64,000 nt of DNA, from positions 36,849,377 through 36,913,376 of the forward strand of contig CM034244.1 of the NCBI GenBank assembly GCA_019916065.1, read 5' to 3'. Source of the stretch: Vitellaria paradoxa (Eukaryota > Streptophyta > Magnoliopsida > Ericales > Sapotaceae). Made by a program: the position numbers and the translations under genes. Under the pieces are notes generated by a model. The model searched no databases, was not told the origin of the DNA, and was given only the letters and a program-made list of their open reading frames with translations. Below are positions 1 through 11,916 of the stretch, piece after piece (the first letter of the stretch is position 1; each line of letters begins with the position of its first letter).

Positions 1-237
1 ATGTGTGTGTATGATTTGACACTTTATGTAAAATTCTAAAAGTTATTTAGTTTTTATTTTACTATACGAATTACGAAGTCACAACTTAATTTACTTTATC
101 TCATTTATCTTATTTTTTGTCACTCTAAACGCATCCTATATATAATCCGGAACTTCATGCATATATGTTTATCTGGTTGATGAAGTTTGGCTAGATTATT
201 AGTAATTAATTTGATTATAAGCTGTGATATGGTGCAG

Positions 238-3200
238 GAACAATATTGATGACAGAAGAGAGAAAGAAAGCAATATGGGCCATTTATGGTAAGTACGTGA
301 CAAAGGCCTTGTTTGGTATACTAACTTTCTCTATAAAACTCTATAAATCTCTAATAACCCTTCTACCTCTAATTTTTTCGTCATCACTAATTTAAAAAAA
401 TTCTAATATTTCGCTAAAAAAACAAAAAAATCTGAAAGTAATTTAACCAAATATGTAAATTTTTTATACAATCATATTATTCATGTCAAAAACTTTTAAA
501 TGAGTACCATTGTTGCTATTTTTTATGAATTTTTTTGAATCTGTGGGAACGATTTTCTAAATTTGTTCTCACGATTTGCTATTTTTCAGAAAAAAAGGAC
601 GCCAAAATTAACTCTAAACCACATTTTATCTCAATTTATTTTATTTTTTCTTACACCAAACGGAGCCAGAATCACTTATTTTTGTTCAATGATTAGCCAC
701 TAAATTTTAGCCATTTTCATAGCGGAAAACAATGTTTTAAGAGTTTAATTTGATTTGACGTAGGCTAAAATAATAAAATATTTTTTAAAAACACTTTTAT
801 TTATATTTTAAAAGAATTATTTTTTTAAAATATAAGTAAATATGTTTTTCAAAAATATTTTCTATTAAATTTTTTTCATTACACAACTTTTTAAATTTAG
901 AGGGTTTTTGAAGTAATAAAAAGTGAGATAATTTGTAGGTTCATAATTTATACAATAAGATAAAAAGTGAATAATTTTTAAAATTTTTTAGGGCACCAAA
1001 CTAGGATAATTTACACTTAATATTTTGTATATTACCATAATCTCATTTCAAAACATACATTTTAAAGGTAATTTAATAGGATAAATCATTCCACTTTGAA
1101 CCCGTTTGGAGAATCAAAAATCACATAAAAAAATTATCAAATTGGAGAAACTTTAATGTTTAGTGTGTTACTCAAAAAGTTAGAAAAAGTTGACTAAAGT
1201 TAAAAAAAATTAAAAAGAAATTAAGAAAATGAGAAAAAAATTGGTAAAAATTAGAAAATTGAAGATAGTTTTTTTTTTTTTTTTTTTGAAAAGTAAATTG
1301 AAATTGAAGATAGTTAATTAGTAAAAGTTTGTAATTTTTGAAGATTTTTAATATCATCACAATTCCTAAGTTTAAAGGCCATTTGGAGTTAAAAAAAAAA
1401 ACCTAAAATTTTACAAAAGTAGAAGTTTTTGGAATTTAAAAAGTAGTTTTGAAATGATGGTTAGATATTTGTGTTTAATTTGATATAAAGTTGTTAAAAA
1501 TTATATAAAATGACATATAACAAACTTTTAATGGAGAATTTTGAAAATTTTTAAAATTTTGTAAAATATTTTGACACAAATATAAGTCGAACTTTTTTTA
1601 AAATGTGTTAAAATTCGTTAAAATACACTATAATGGTTTGTATCAACGAATTTTAATAAATTTATTAAAAATTTTGAAATTTTTTATATTTTTAAAAATT
1701 TAAAACTTTTAAAATTTTTTACAATTTTTTAAATTTAATTGAAGTTCCAAACACCTTTAATTTCATTTTTTTCCCTGTTGATTGAATTTCTTCGTACGTT
1801 GATGGGTCGAAATGGTTGGTGTGATAGTTTGGTGCAGGAGGACGGACGACTTGGTCGATGGTCCCAATGCTGATTATCTGAGCTCAGTAGCAATGGACAG
1901 ATGGGAAGAGAGATTACAAGATATCTTTGACGGACGTCCCTATGACATGTTGGATGCCGCCCTCACTGACACTGTTTACAAGTTCCCTATCGACATCAAG
2001 GTTATTTATTTATCAGGCGCTCAAACATTATATCCGTTTGGTGCGATATAAAATATAAAAAATTTAAAAATTTTTTATTTTTATTTTATTATATAACTTA
2101 CGAATTTATAAATTATTTTAAATTATCTCACTTTATCTTATTTTTGTTACTTCAAACACCCATTTGCATCAATATTGAAATTTTCTTTAATTATGATCTC
2201 ACGATTCTAATTCAATTAAATTAAAATTAATTTTTTAATCAAAACTTAATTTAGTCAAACTAATGAAGAGGGTGTCCAGAGTTTTGAAAAAGTTAAAAAA
2301 AAAAATCAAAAGTTAGTGTTAAAGTAATGAGTGATAAATAATAAAATTTAATTGGAGGAAGTTAAAAATTTTTAAAATTTTTTTAGAGTTTTTTGAAAAA
2401 ATTTGGGACTCCAAACACCTCCCAAAATATATATACATATATATATACACATTAAATGATAGAAACAAGTTGGAATCATGACTTTTAACAGTTTAATTTT
2501 TTTTTTTATAAATTATACTTACTTTTTCTCAATATTTAAGTAATTACACTTATCATTTATTAACATTTAATAATCACACTTATCTCTCTTATTTTAAAAT
2601 ATTATTAACATCGACCCTTCTTCCTTTATATAAATCATTAAAATTTAATAGAAAATATCAAAATAACTAAAATTTTAATTATTTTTTTCTATTTTACCTC
2701 TCACTTCTCACATTTTCATCACTTTTCTTTACAAAAATCACTAAAATATCTTTATATTTACATTTTTTACTTGTTTTTTAAAATTTTTATAAAAAAAATA
2801 AATAAATAAACTGATGAAAGTGTTAAAGGGGGAAAAGTAAAATGGGAGAAGTAACTAAAAAATTGGCAACTTTGACATTTTCTACTAAGAGGGCATTTCA
2901 AACGCTAAAAAATAATAAAAAATAACAAAAAATGGGATTTGAATAATTTTTTGGCGTTTGACACTTAACTACTAAACTATATTTTTTTCAGAGATGAATA
3001 GTGTAATTTTTTAACTTTTATGTTAAAATATTGTAAAGAGAAACTGCTCGAACGAATTTTTGGATCCGTTCTAACAAATTCATGTTAGAACTTTTTGAAA
3101 GTTATTGAACTTCTTAACTTTTAAATCAGAATGTTGGAGAAGAAACCATTCGAATAGATTTTTAAATCTGTTGCAATGGATTTTTTTCAAATTTTTTTTG

Positions 3201-4157
3201 AAAGTTGTTGAAAAGTTTTTAAAATTTGTAGAAAAGTTATTAGGATATGTGGAATTGTTATTTAGGTTTGTAAAAAATTTATTGGGGTTTGTAAATATTT
3301 ATGGATATGTAAATATATATAAATTTATAGATATTTCACAAAATACGGGGTAGACAAAATGTGTTAGAGAATTTTAGAAATTTTTAAAATTTTTCAGAGA
3401 TTTTTTGATATTTTCAGAGTTTTTTAGCATATCAACCAAACCCTAAGTTTTAATGGTTGATTTAATGACAAGTTATCAATATTAATAATACTTCAAAATA
3501 AGAAAATTAAGTGTAATATTTAAATGTTCAAGGATCGTAAGTGTAATTTTTAAATATTCACGGACAATAAATATAATTTTTAAATATTAAAAAATAAAAG
3601 TATAACTACTTAAATGTTAATAGATGATAGGCGTAATTTAGTCGCTTTTCTTTGTTAGTTTGACAGACTTAAATTTTGATTAAAAATTTAATTTTAATCA
3701 AATTAGGATATTAAATCATAATTAAAAAAAAATCTCACCATTGACAAATAATACTTCAGCCCCGCTAATCCCATTTGGCACATGACACTATCCTCAAATT
3801 TTGGAAATTATTACGTACGTCAGTTATGTGGCTGTAACCCTTATTGGTATTTGTTTGGACGTGGAATGACAGCCTTTCAGGGACATGATAGAGGGGATGA
3901 GGATGGACACCAAGAAAAGCCGGTACGAGAATTTTCAAGAGCTCTACCTTTATTGCTACTACGTGGCCGGCACTGTTGGCCTCATGAGTGTTCCCGTAAT
4001 GGGGATAGCTCCCGAATATTCACCCTATGCTCAAACTATCTACAACGCAGCTTTGTATTTGGGCATCGGAAATCAGCTAACCAACATTCTTAGAGACGTC
4101 GGAGAAGAGTTAGTACTAGTCATTATTATTATTTATATATATATATATATATTTACC

Positions 4158-4195
<38 letters not shown>

Positions 4196-4716
4196 TAGTA
4201 ATAACTCGTGTTTATAGTATATTAAACAAAATTAATATTAAATTTCTTATATATTTAAAATTTTGCAGGAAAAAAAAAATTTTAATAAAATAATTATAAT
4301 AATTCACAAGTTCTAATATTTTTTTTTTTAAATTTTAGATTCTAACATTTACAACATGTATTTTGTTATCCCTTTCTCCAATTAATTATTAATAAGCTAA
4401 ATTACTACTCATTATTTATATATATATATATATATTAACCTAGCATATATATATATATATATATATATGATGAATTGAGTTGATTATTTGTTTATTTTTT
4501 TGTCATCATCCAACGCACAGTGCATTGAGAGGGAGAGTTTATCTTCCTCAGGATGAGCTCGCGCAATTTGGGCTATGCAACGAGGATGTGTTCTCAAGAA
4601 AGGTGACAGATCCATGGAGAGACTTCATGAAAGAGCAGATTTCAAGAGCAAGGTTCTACTTCGATCGGGCGGAGGAGGGAGCTTCTCAGCTTGACAAGGC
4701 TAGTCGATGGCCGGTA

Positions 4717-4747
<31 letters not shown>

Positions 4748-6004
4748 AATCTATACTTCATTATTGATAAGAGAAAAACACCCGTTTAATTGGCTGCTCA
4801 GCTTGCAAGCCATCTCAAGTAATGCCGGAGATAGAAGATATAGTGAGTGGGCGTAAACTTTAGAAAATACATATATACATACACATAAATATATATGTAT
4901 ATATACTTGAGCTAAAACCATTACACTATGCAGCAGAAAAAAAGCAGTGATAATAAATAAAATTGCATTAAAAAAATGACAAATAATTGGGCAATAATTT
5001 TAATATAATTTTTTTTAGTACCTAAATAAATAAAATATTCAAATGTACCAAATTGGGATGTATTTTTTAAGTATATAGATTATGGGCAAGTAAGGACAAA
5101 TCGGGGTGCTAAGGTCAAAAGAAAATTTTAATGGGAGTAATATCAAAAAATATGTATAATTAATTTTTATTTAAAAAAAAAAAAGAGTAGGGGCTCTCCC
5201 ATGGTCATCTCCACTGATTTCAATTATTTTATTTTAAAAATTACATAATAAATTTTAAGATATTTTTAAGATAAATAATATATAATATTTATCATTGAGC
5301 TTTTGACCAAATTCCACATTAAGGTCAACTTTAAATTTTAACCATTAGAAAGCTGAGATTTTATTTTTATTTATTTATCTATTTATTTTATTATTATTAT
5401 TTTTTTTTTTTGGCAATATTAATACTCTAGGAGAGACTAGTTAGTAAATCTTCAGTTACGTGGTTATATGACCTTTTTAACAGAAAAATTTGTTAACCGA
5501 GGCTCAGGGAGGGTTATTAGGGTTCGGGAGGGCTGCAGTAAAAAAATTTACTGTAGGGGTTACAGTGGGTCAATTAACGGTGAAAATGTGATTACTTTTT
5601 AATATGATATATCCTTTCATATTTTTCATTAATTGTGTTTCAATCAGATTTTGTTTAACTTTTATTTTTATTTTGAATTTAATTTTATTTCATCAAAGTA
5701 AGACCATCAAATTTGATGCAATCGTGTTCTAACCATAGATTAACCCACTCAACTCCTGCAGTGAATTTTTCCATTACAATCTCCTAGAGCCCTGGTTATT
5801 TTTGTAACAGTAATAACCCATTTATGATGATTTTTGTAGGTGTGGTCAGCGTTATTACTCTATAGAAAGATACTGGACGCAATTGAGGAAAACGATTACG
5901 ATAACTTGACGAAGAGGGCTTATGTTGGGAGGACTAAGAAGCTTATGACCCTTCCATTAGCATTAGCAAGAGCTACATCAGTTCCCAGGGCATTTTTATA
6001 TTGA
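238..6004 (+). CDS. PSY: Phytoene synthase, 3' part of gene (five exons; 5' end outside window)
   Basis: Phytoene synthase joins two geranylgeranyl diphosphates into phytoene, the first committed step of carotenoid synthesis in plastids. Exons are 238-288, 1828-2000, 3873-4108, 4521-4713 and 5840-6004; all introns are GT-AG and the phases join without a break, giving about 272 C-terminal residues. Full-length PSY is usually 410-430 residues, so the transit peptide and N-terminal exon(s) lie upstream of the window. The two aspartate-rich substrate/Mg motifs are present: DDLVD at 1845-1859 and DVGED at 4095-4108, its last D completed across the junction to 4521. Other family signatures are [37 protein letters not shown] and [12 protein letters not shown]. 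The C-terminus ([10 protein letters not shown]) differs from the SLVPP-type tail of common leaf/fruit PSYs and may indicate a divergent, perhaps PSY3-like, paralogue; that part is inference. Confidence 0.95.
305..667. mobile_element. MITE with GGCC/GGCTC-TTTGG termini
   Basis: The left end reads GGCCTTGTTTGGTATA and the reverse complement of the right end reads GGCTCCGTTTGGTGTA, an imperfect terminal inverted repeat typical of Tourist-like MITEs. No clear 3-bp target duplication remains. It lies in the first visible PSY intron. Confidence 0.5.
1377..1755. mobile_element. Tourist-like MITE in PSY intron
   Basis: The left end is GGCCATTTGGAGTT and the reverse complement of the right end is GGTGTTTGGAACTT. 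TTTAA-type sequence flanks both sides, compatible with a TAA/TTA duplication. The interior is AT-rich and has no coding capacity. Confidence 0.5.
2033..2161. mobile_element. Short Tourist-like MITE, recurrent family copy
   Basis: The unit runs from CCGTTTGGTGCG to ACTTCAAACACCC. Its core, read on the minus strand, is a series of AAAGTGAGATAATTT-like and GATAAAAA-like blocks that recurs near 28-136, 897-1008, 23329-23467, 59544-59692 and 59815-59973. It begins about 30 bp downstream of the donor site of the second visible PSY intron. Confidence 0.5.
2506..3642. mobile_element. Hairpin MITE interrupted by a second MITE (PSY intron)
   Basis: The left arm (about 2506-2790) is an imperfect inverted copy of sequence at about 2800-2888 plus 3444-3642. 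Its termini resemble those of the hairpin element at 58077-58560 (an ATTACACTTA motif near the ends and a TATTTTAAAATA block). The right arm is split by the insertion at 2889-3443. It lies wholly within the PSY intron 2001-3872 and carries no coding sequence. Confidence 0.6.
2889..3443. mobile_element. Tourist-like element, TAA target duplication, nested in hairpin MITE
   Basis: This 555-bp segment is bounded by TAA at 2886-2888 and TAA at 3444-3446. Its ends are GAGGGCATTTCAAACGC and (reverse complement) GGGTTTGGTTGATATGC. Removing it and one TAA restores a continuous hairpin arm that matches the reverse complement of the opposite arm, so the boundaries are well supported. A 3-bp TWA duplication is the hallmark of PIF/Harbinger-type elements. 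Confidence 0.65.
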
Positions 6005-8121
6005 AATTATGGATTCCCATTTACATAATTAAAGTATGCAAATTAAATACCCACAAATTAAAAAAAAATAATCTGTTTGATAGAAATGAAAGAGAATGGT
6101 CACGTTATATATATATATATATACACACACACTTTCGGGTTCAGTGTATGTGTATAATTGATCTCTTACAAGCATATAAATGGAAGGATTTTGTACCACC
6201 TTTTAGTTTTCAAAGCTTACTTTATTCTATTTAATTCTTGTTAAAAACACAAAACACACGCGCGCGTGTAAGTATTTTATGTGATTCTCCAAAAATTTTC
6301 TTTCCTAAAACATAGTCGACCACTTTTGAATGGAATGTACAAGTGCCCCCCCCCCCCAAAGTATATAGAACTCTAACAAAATTCCCAAACGTGAAAATTT
6401 CATCCCTAATATCTTTGTTGGATGGAAAGTAGAAAAAAGAAAAAGTACAAAAAAAAAAAAAAAAAAAAAAACAACATATGCCCCAGTCAAAACTCGTGCA
6501 CCAAGTGAAATCACTTGAATACCAAATTTATTTTCTTAATCGTATTTATTATATTTTTTTACTTCGCATTAACATGATCAAACTTGATATTTCACTTAAT
6601 CCAAATTAATTTAATTCTTAAATTTAAAATGTGTACCACATACAAAATTTTATTTATCAAATCAAATCAATTCTTTATTTTAAAATAAAATCAATTTTAA
6701 CGATGAAATGTTCCCGAACGAAGTGTTCACAAACTGACTTTAAGAATTAAAGCCGTAATATATAACTCGAAATCCCTGCCACATTTTAAAGAGGAGGGTG
6801 CCGAGAAACTCGTAATTAGTTTTTCTTGTTAAAAATTCAAGTTTAATCTTCACTGCTAACAATTCTTCAATTTAGTTAACAAAAATCACAGCTAATCCTG
6901 ATGGATCATTTTTTAATAATCCCATGGTAAAGTTAATTAGTTTATCAACACATTAACTTCGCTATCTTTTTCCTACAGAAACCAAACACAAGAATTAATT
7001 TTAAATTTATTTCTTTCCTTTTCTCTTAATAAATCTTTCATATAAACACATCCTAAATGCTAACGTGCACTTTCAGCTAACATGCCTTGGGGAAATTAAA
7101 CCCCATGAACTTCCCTTCTTCTTTTACGTGAAAGCCCGCAGCCGCTTCTTCATAAAGGGTGAACTCTGGGTGAAGCACAGCTCGTAACCCTAACCGGCAA
7201 AGGACCACAAGGAGTAAACCAGCCTATGCAAGCTCTAATTGACCGGTTCAGTCAAGAATGTTAGTAGACAACCCTCAACAATAGAGGATTACCGCCTCCC
7301 CCCAAAGTAAACTGAATAACCAGAAACTAGCTTTTAGCTGATATTGCCAAACTAGGCTTAGAATCTTCACTTTCTTTTTCACTGCCAAATGTTTCAACCA
7401 GCAATCAAAGAGCAAAGGACAATATCAACCAAAGCAATTTTCTTCATAGGCCCAATCTTATTTTTCTAAATCACCAAAGGTAATTTCATTTCAATGCAAC
7501 AGACTCATTAACCAGGCAGCAACATCCAAATTCATAAAGTAAAACACAATGCAAGCAAAAATCATATCATGGAACTTCTCATATAAGCTACCCCCTCCAA
7601 TTGGCTTTTTCAGTATTTTGAGAGAATTCTACACAAATCCCAAAACCAATAAAAATGTAAATTTGGCTGAATATGCCAACAAACAAGACAAACCTATTTA
7701 AGTGGGTGAGAACTGTTCAAAGTCATCCCCCGGGGGGGGGGGGGGAATCAAAGCATTGAGTTAAAAAAAAAAAAAGGACCTCCTTTCATCTACAGAAGCC
7801 CCGCCCCAAGAACCATCCTTCCACAAGAAAGGAACAAAATTAAGGGTGAAAAGGAAAATGACAAAAAATAAATAAATAAATAAGAAGAAGAAGAAAGAGG
7901 TTACCACATTGCCTGCATGAAATGGTACATCTTGCTGATTTGTTGCGACTAAACAGCCTCTTCACTGCTATAATTTTGGAAAATGACTGAATAGAGGGGA
8001 CGGAACACCTTGTCTGCGGATTTCAAATCCTCTCTGCCACCCCACGGCCATCATCTCAAAACCATAGCTCCCAAAATGGAAACCAGCAAGCAGAATAACA
8101 ACAATTCCTGTGACAACCGTA
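6005..8121. other. Intergenic: PSY 3' flank and PP2A 3' flank (tail-to-tail genes)
   Basis: This is the space between two convergent stop codons and should hold both 3' UTRs. I see homopolymer runs (C-run near 6348, A-run near 6452, C/G run near 7727-7745) and a short (AT)n at 6108-6121. No coding exon, RNA gene or clear transposon is recognised. Confidence 0.6.
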
Positions 8122-11100
8122 TCATAAGAAGTAATCCGGTGTTCTCCGAGTTACATCAGGCTCTCCCCTCCTGGGAGCTGGCTCAAACTGCATCCAACAT
8201 TGAGATATTATTTCTCAAGAGGTGGTAAATTAATTGCTAGTCACACACACACACCAAAACTATGGTAAGAGATTTCACACAACCGCTGAATCTCTAAGAT
8301 TATCCAAACAGTAATAGGCTAATAATAGCCTCTGTTAGGCTTCGTTTGTATGTGGTAATCTCTCACCCACCCGAAAAAAAAAAAAAAAAAAGGGCTTCTG
8401 CTTACTGAAATTTGATTTTGTTTTTGGTAACTTTTAGGCATGCTATTCAAATTTATCCCCAAAAAAAAAAAATTACAACAAAATGTTTCAAAATACAAAA
8501 AACTCCCAAACGGGGTGAAATGTTGTTTGACGAATGCAAATATAATGCCTAAAAGCTACAAAAACCAAACCAAAAAAAAAAAAAAGGGAAATCAAATTTA
8601 GGTGAAAAAAGAAAAAAGTCATATACGACGAGAACCTCCCCTCCCCCCCCCCCTAAAAAAAGGCTTTTTCTATGTTTACCAAATGAAACCTATTGATGCA
8701 CAGGCGTTAGAAAGACAAAGACCTGAATAAAAGTATGGCCTTTGAAGTCATCAACTTCCAGGATGGATGCCATGTTGCCACAGCGATAACAATAATTAGG
8801 CGCACTAAATATGGTAACAACCTTTTGCTCCTGTAACCAAAAAAAAAAAAGCGCAATCAGTCATAGATCTCACACTCAAACAACACCAAGTAAATCCCAA
8901 AGGTTGGGAAAGTAAATTACATGTCCCCAGTTAAATCCCTCCATAACAAGCTGATGTGCTCTGGCAATTAGATTCAAGTTATTGGTATGATTAAACTGCT
9001 CAGATATGTCCTGCGAGCACCATGCAAGTAATTAGAAAGGATAGCTTATTTGTCTTTTTCTTTCCATGAAGAAAGAAAAACCAAAAAGAAAAATGGAAAC
9101 TAGAATCGGATACCTGGCCAAAAGTATACCCAGCACCTCTGGGTGAGATACCCCAACCACAACGGTCATCAGGATCAGACCATAAAAGATCACACATCGG
9201 CCCCTCATGAGGAACTTCTTGAACACGGTCAAAGTTACGTATGTTATCTAGGGTTTCAATGGATGGGGACAATCCACCATGGAGACAAAATATTTCAGAT
9301 TCAACCTAAAATTATAGAACATGAATCAATATCAGAGTCAACAAAAAATATTTAACAGAAAAATGGTATCATAAACAACAAGAGTTAACAAAATATCAAC
9401 TAATGATTCCATGTTTTATCACACTACACATACTGGATATCAAAACAGTAATGGTGTGCTTGGAGTTGGGATTTAGTGAGGGAAAAGGAAAAATGTAGGG
9501 AATATAGATGGGAAAAGACAAAAAAAAAATAGATAAAATTCCAATTAAATGATTTTATTTGCATAAGTTAAGAAAAATACAAAAATTTAAGAGGCATTTA
9601 TCAATAAATCAATTTTATAATTAATTATTTTAATTTCTCAAATTCCAAACTTTTTCCTTTTCATTATCCATTACAAACCAAATATGAAGAGTGATTTTGA
9701 ATCCCTTATCTCTTTTCTTTTTCCTTGACAAATTCTTAATCCAAATACAGCCCAAAAGACTTTTTGCAATTATTGATCAAACCATAATCCCAAATGCCAA
9801 TTTAATAAATAGTCAGCATATGACATATAATAATATGGATGTCTACTGCAACCATCTCCAAAATGAGATCTGCAGCAGTCTACATAATCCTTGGCAACAG
9901 ATTTGGAGTGCAATGAAACTTCCATCAGTGTGCGAAAAGCGGATGAGTCAACTTTCAGAAATACTTTTGGAAATCTAGAGACAAACACTTTACAAATAAA
10001 GTTAACACATGCTTATGGTGGTGGTATGGTTACATAGTGATATTAGCATATATATATATATATATATAATATATGCATGGTAGAAAGACTGGAATTATGG
10101 TGGTCCAGCTAGCAGCAGAGAGGTGGATGTAGCAGTTTTTTTGCTCCTTACATGCCGCTGGTTATGGTGGTGATAATGATGATAGCCAGAGACAGCAAAA
10201 GGGAAGTGTAAATTTTTTTCAATGGAAATGAACAATTTAAGATGGTCCTTTCAGAAATGCACATGCAAGGAGCTCTATCAACTCAACTAAGTCCATATAA
10301 GCCTAATACCAAACTTCAACGTTCACTGTGTATCAAAACATTTCATGACTTTATGTAGGCAATCTTTATCAAATGAATATACAATTATTCAGTTTTTCCT
10401 TTCCTTTGGTCCTTCAAAACTTTCAACAAAACATCTCCAAGTAGATATACAAAAGTAAATGAATTATTTCTCCCCCCCCCCCCCTCTCTCTCTCTCTCAC
10501 TCACAAAATCAAGGAACCATAAACCATTTATGCATATTAAAAACTATACTAACCAATGCTGTTAGAGGAAAATAGTCGAACAAATCTGTAAAGACCTTCC
10601 ACACATTAGCATTACCATATCTGAAAAAATAAAAAAAAGGGTTTAACAACACAAATACATAAACCAATTAACAATTCAGAAACAGGGAACAAGGAGAAGA
10701 AGAAAAGATAGAAACCCAAATGTGGCGAGTACCAAAAACACAGAGTAGCATAAATCGCAGACAACAGTTTAGTGCATTTCACATCAGAAGCTATGATTCA
10801 AGCTTAAATACCACTTTGAGTTGCTTCTGTGCAGCAATCAAAATAGCAGAGTGCAGTAGTGGGTATTTAACAATATTTTCCACACATCCACTCCAGCAAC
10901 CAAAATCGACATATGACATGACGAGAAGGGAATATTTTGCACCAATAAAGTAAAATATTTCTACATAGCCAGGAAGGGCAGAACATTTGTTGATGCTCAT
11001 AACAAGAACAGCAAATAAATACATTTTATAGCACCAAGGTTCGTGTAAATAGTTTCATGCTCCTGGAGATCCCCATAGCAATTTCTAAATGTTGACAGAC

Positions 11101-11881
11101 CTTGTCAAATTGAGGAGCTTTCCCCAGAGCATGTCTCTGGTTCTTTCATCTTGAAGAAAACTTATTATGAAGAAAAAAATTGCAATTAATTATACCATAA
11201 TAATAAGCAATTGGTGCATAAACTGGAACATTATCTGTTAGCCCCATGATTTCTATATGCTTATGATATAAATGATAACAATACAAATACAATAATTGAT
11301 GTGAAGAATTTTCATGGATTATATATTGATTATTTGATGCTACACTAATTTTTGTTGAAGGTTTTTGGAAGGATTTGAATCTTAGTTTTTAAGATTTGCA
11401 AAAAACGAATTGATAGCTTCCAAGCAACAAAGTTTGATCTCATTAAAGTCTAGAAGAGTTATTGACAAAATTGGACAAAAGATTGAAAAACACTTTCCAG
11501 CAAGAAGGTGTCGACGCCATAAGGAAGCCGTCAAACCCATTGGACAAAACACTTTCCATCGGAAGGTGTTGACCCAAGGGATTTGGTGCTAACACAATTG
11601 GACAATGCACTTCTCCAACAAAGTGGTGTTAACACCATGGCAGAAGGTGTCGAAGGTGTCAACACCAAGATCGGGAATTAGTGCAAAGAAGGCAATAGAT
11701 CAATAGACAATTTCAAGGATTGATGATGAGATTCTAGCAACTGCTAGTTGGGTGCTGTTGCTAGAAGATTCTAGCAACTGCTATTTTAGCCCATCACCAT
11801 GGTCCCATTGACCACTGAAGTTTCTAGAAACAAAAAAGCCTGCACACAAACACACACCCCACCACCACCACCAGCTGCCCT

Positions 11882-11916
<35 letters not shown>

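Larger units (their letters stand above)
289..1827 (+). other. PSY intron with MITE-like insertions
   Basis: The intron starts GTAAGT and ends TAG. It is very AT-rich and contains no exon-like open frame. Three repeat units are visible: 305-667 with inverted ends GGCCTTGTTTGG / GGCTCCGTTTGG, about 897-1008, and 1377-1755. The remainder is diverged AT-rich sequence. Confidence 0.8.
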
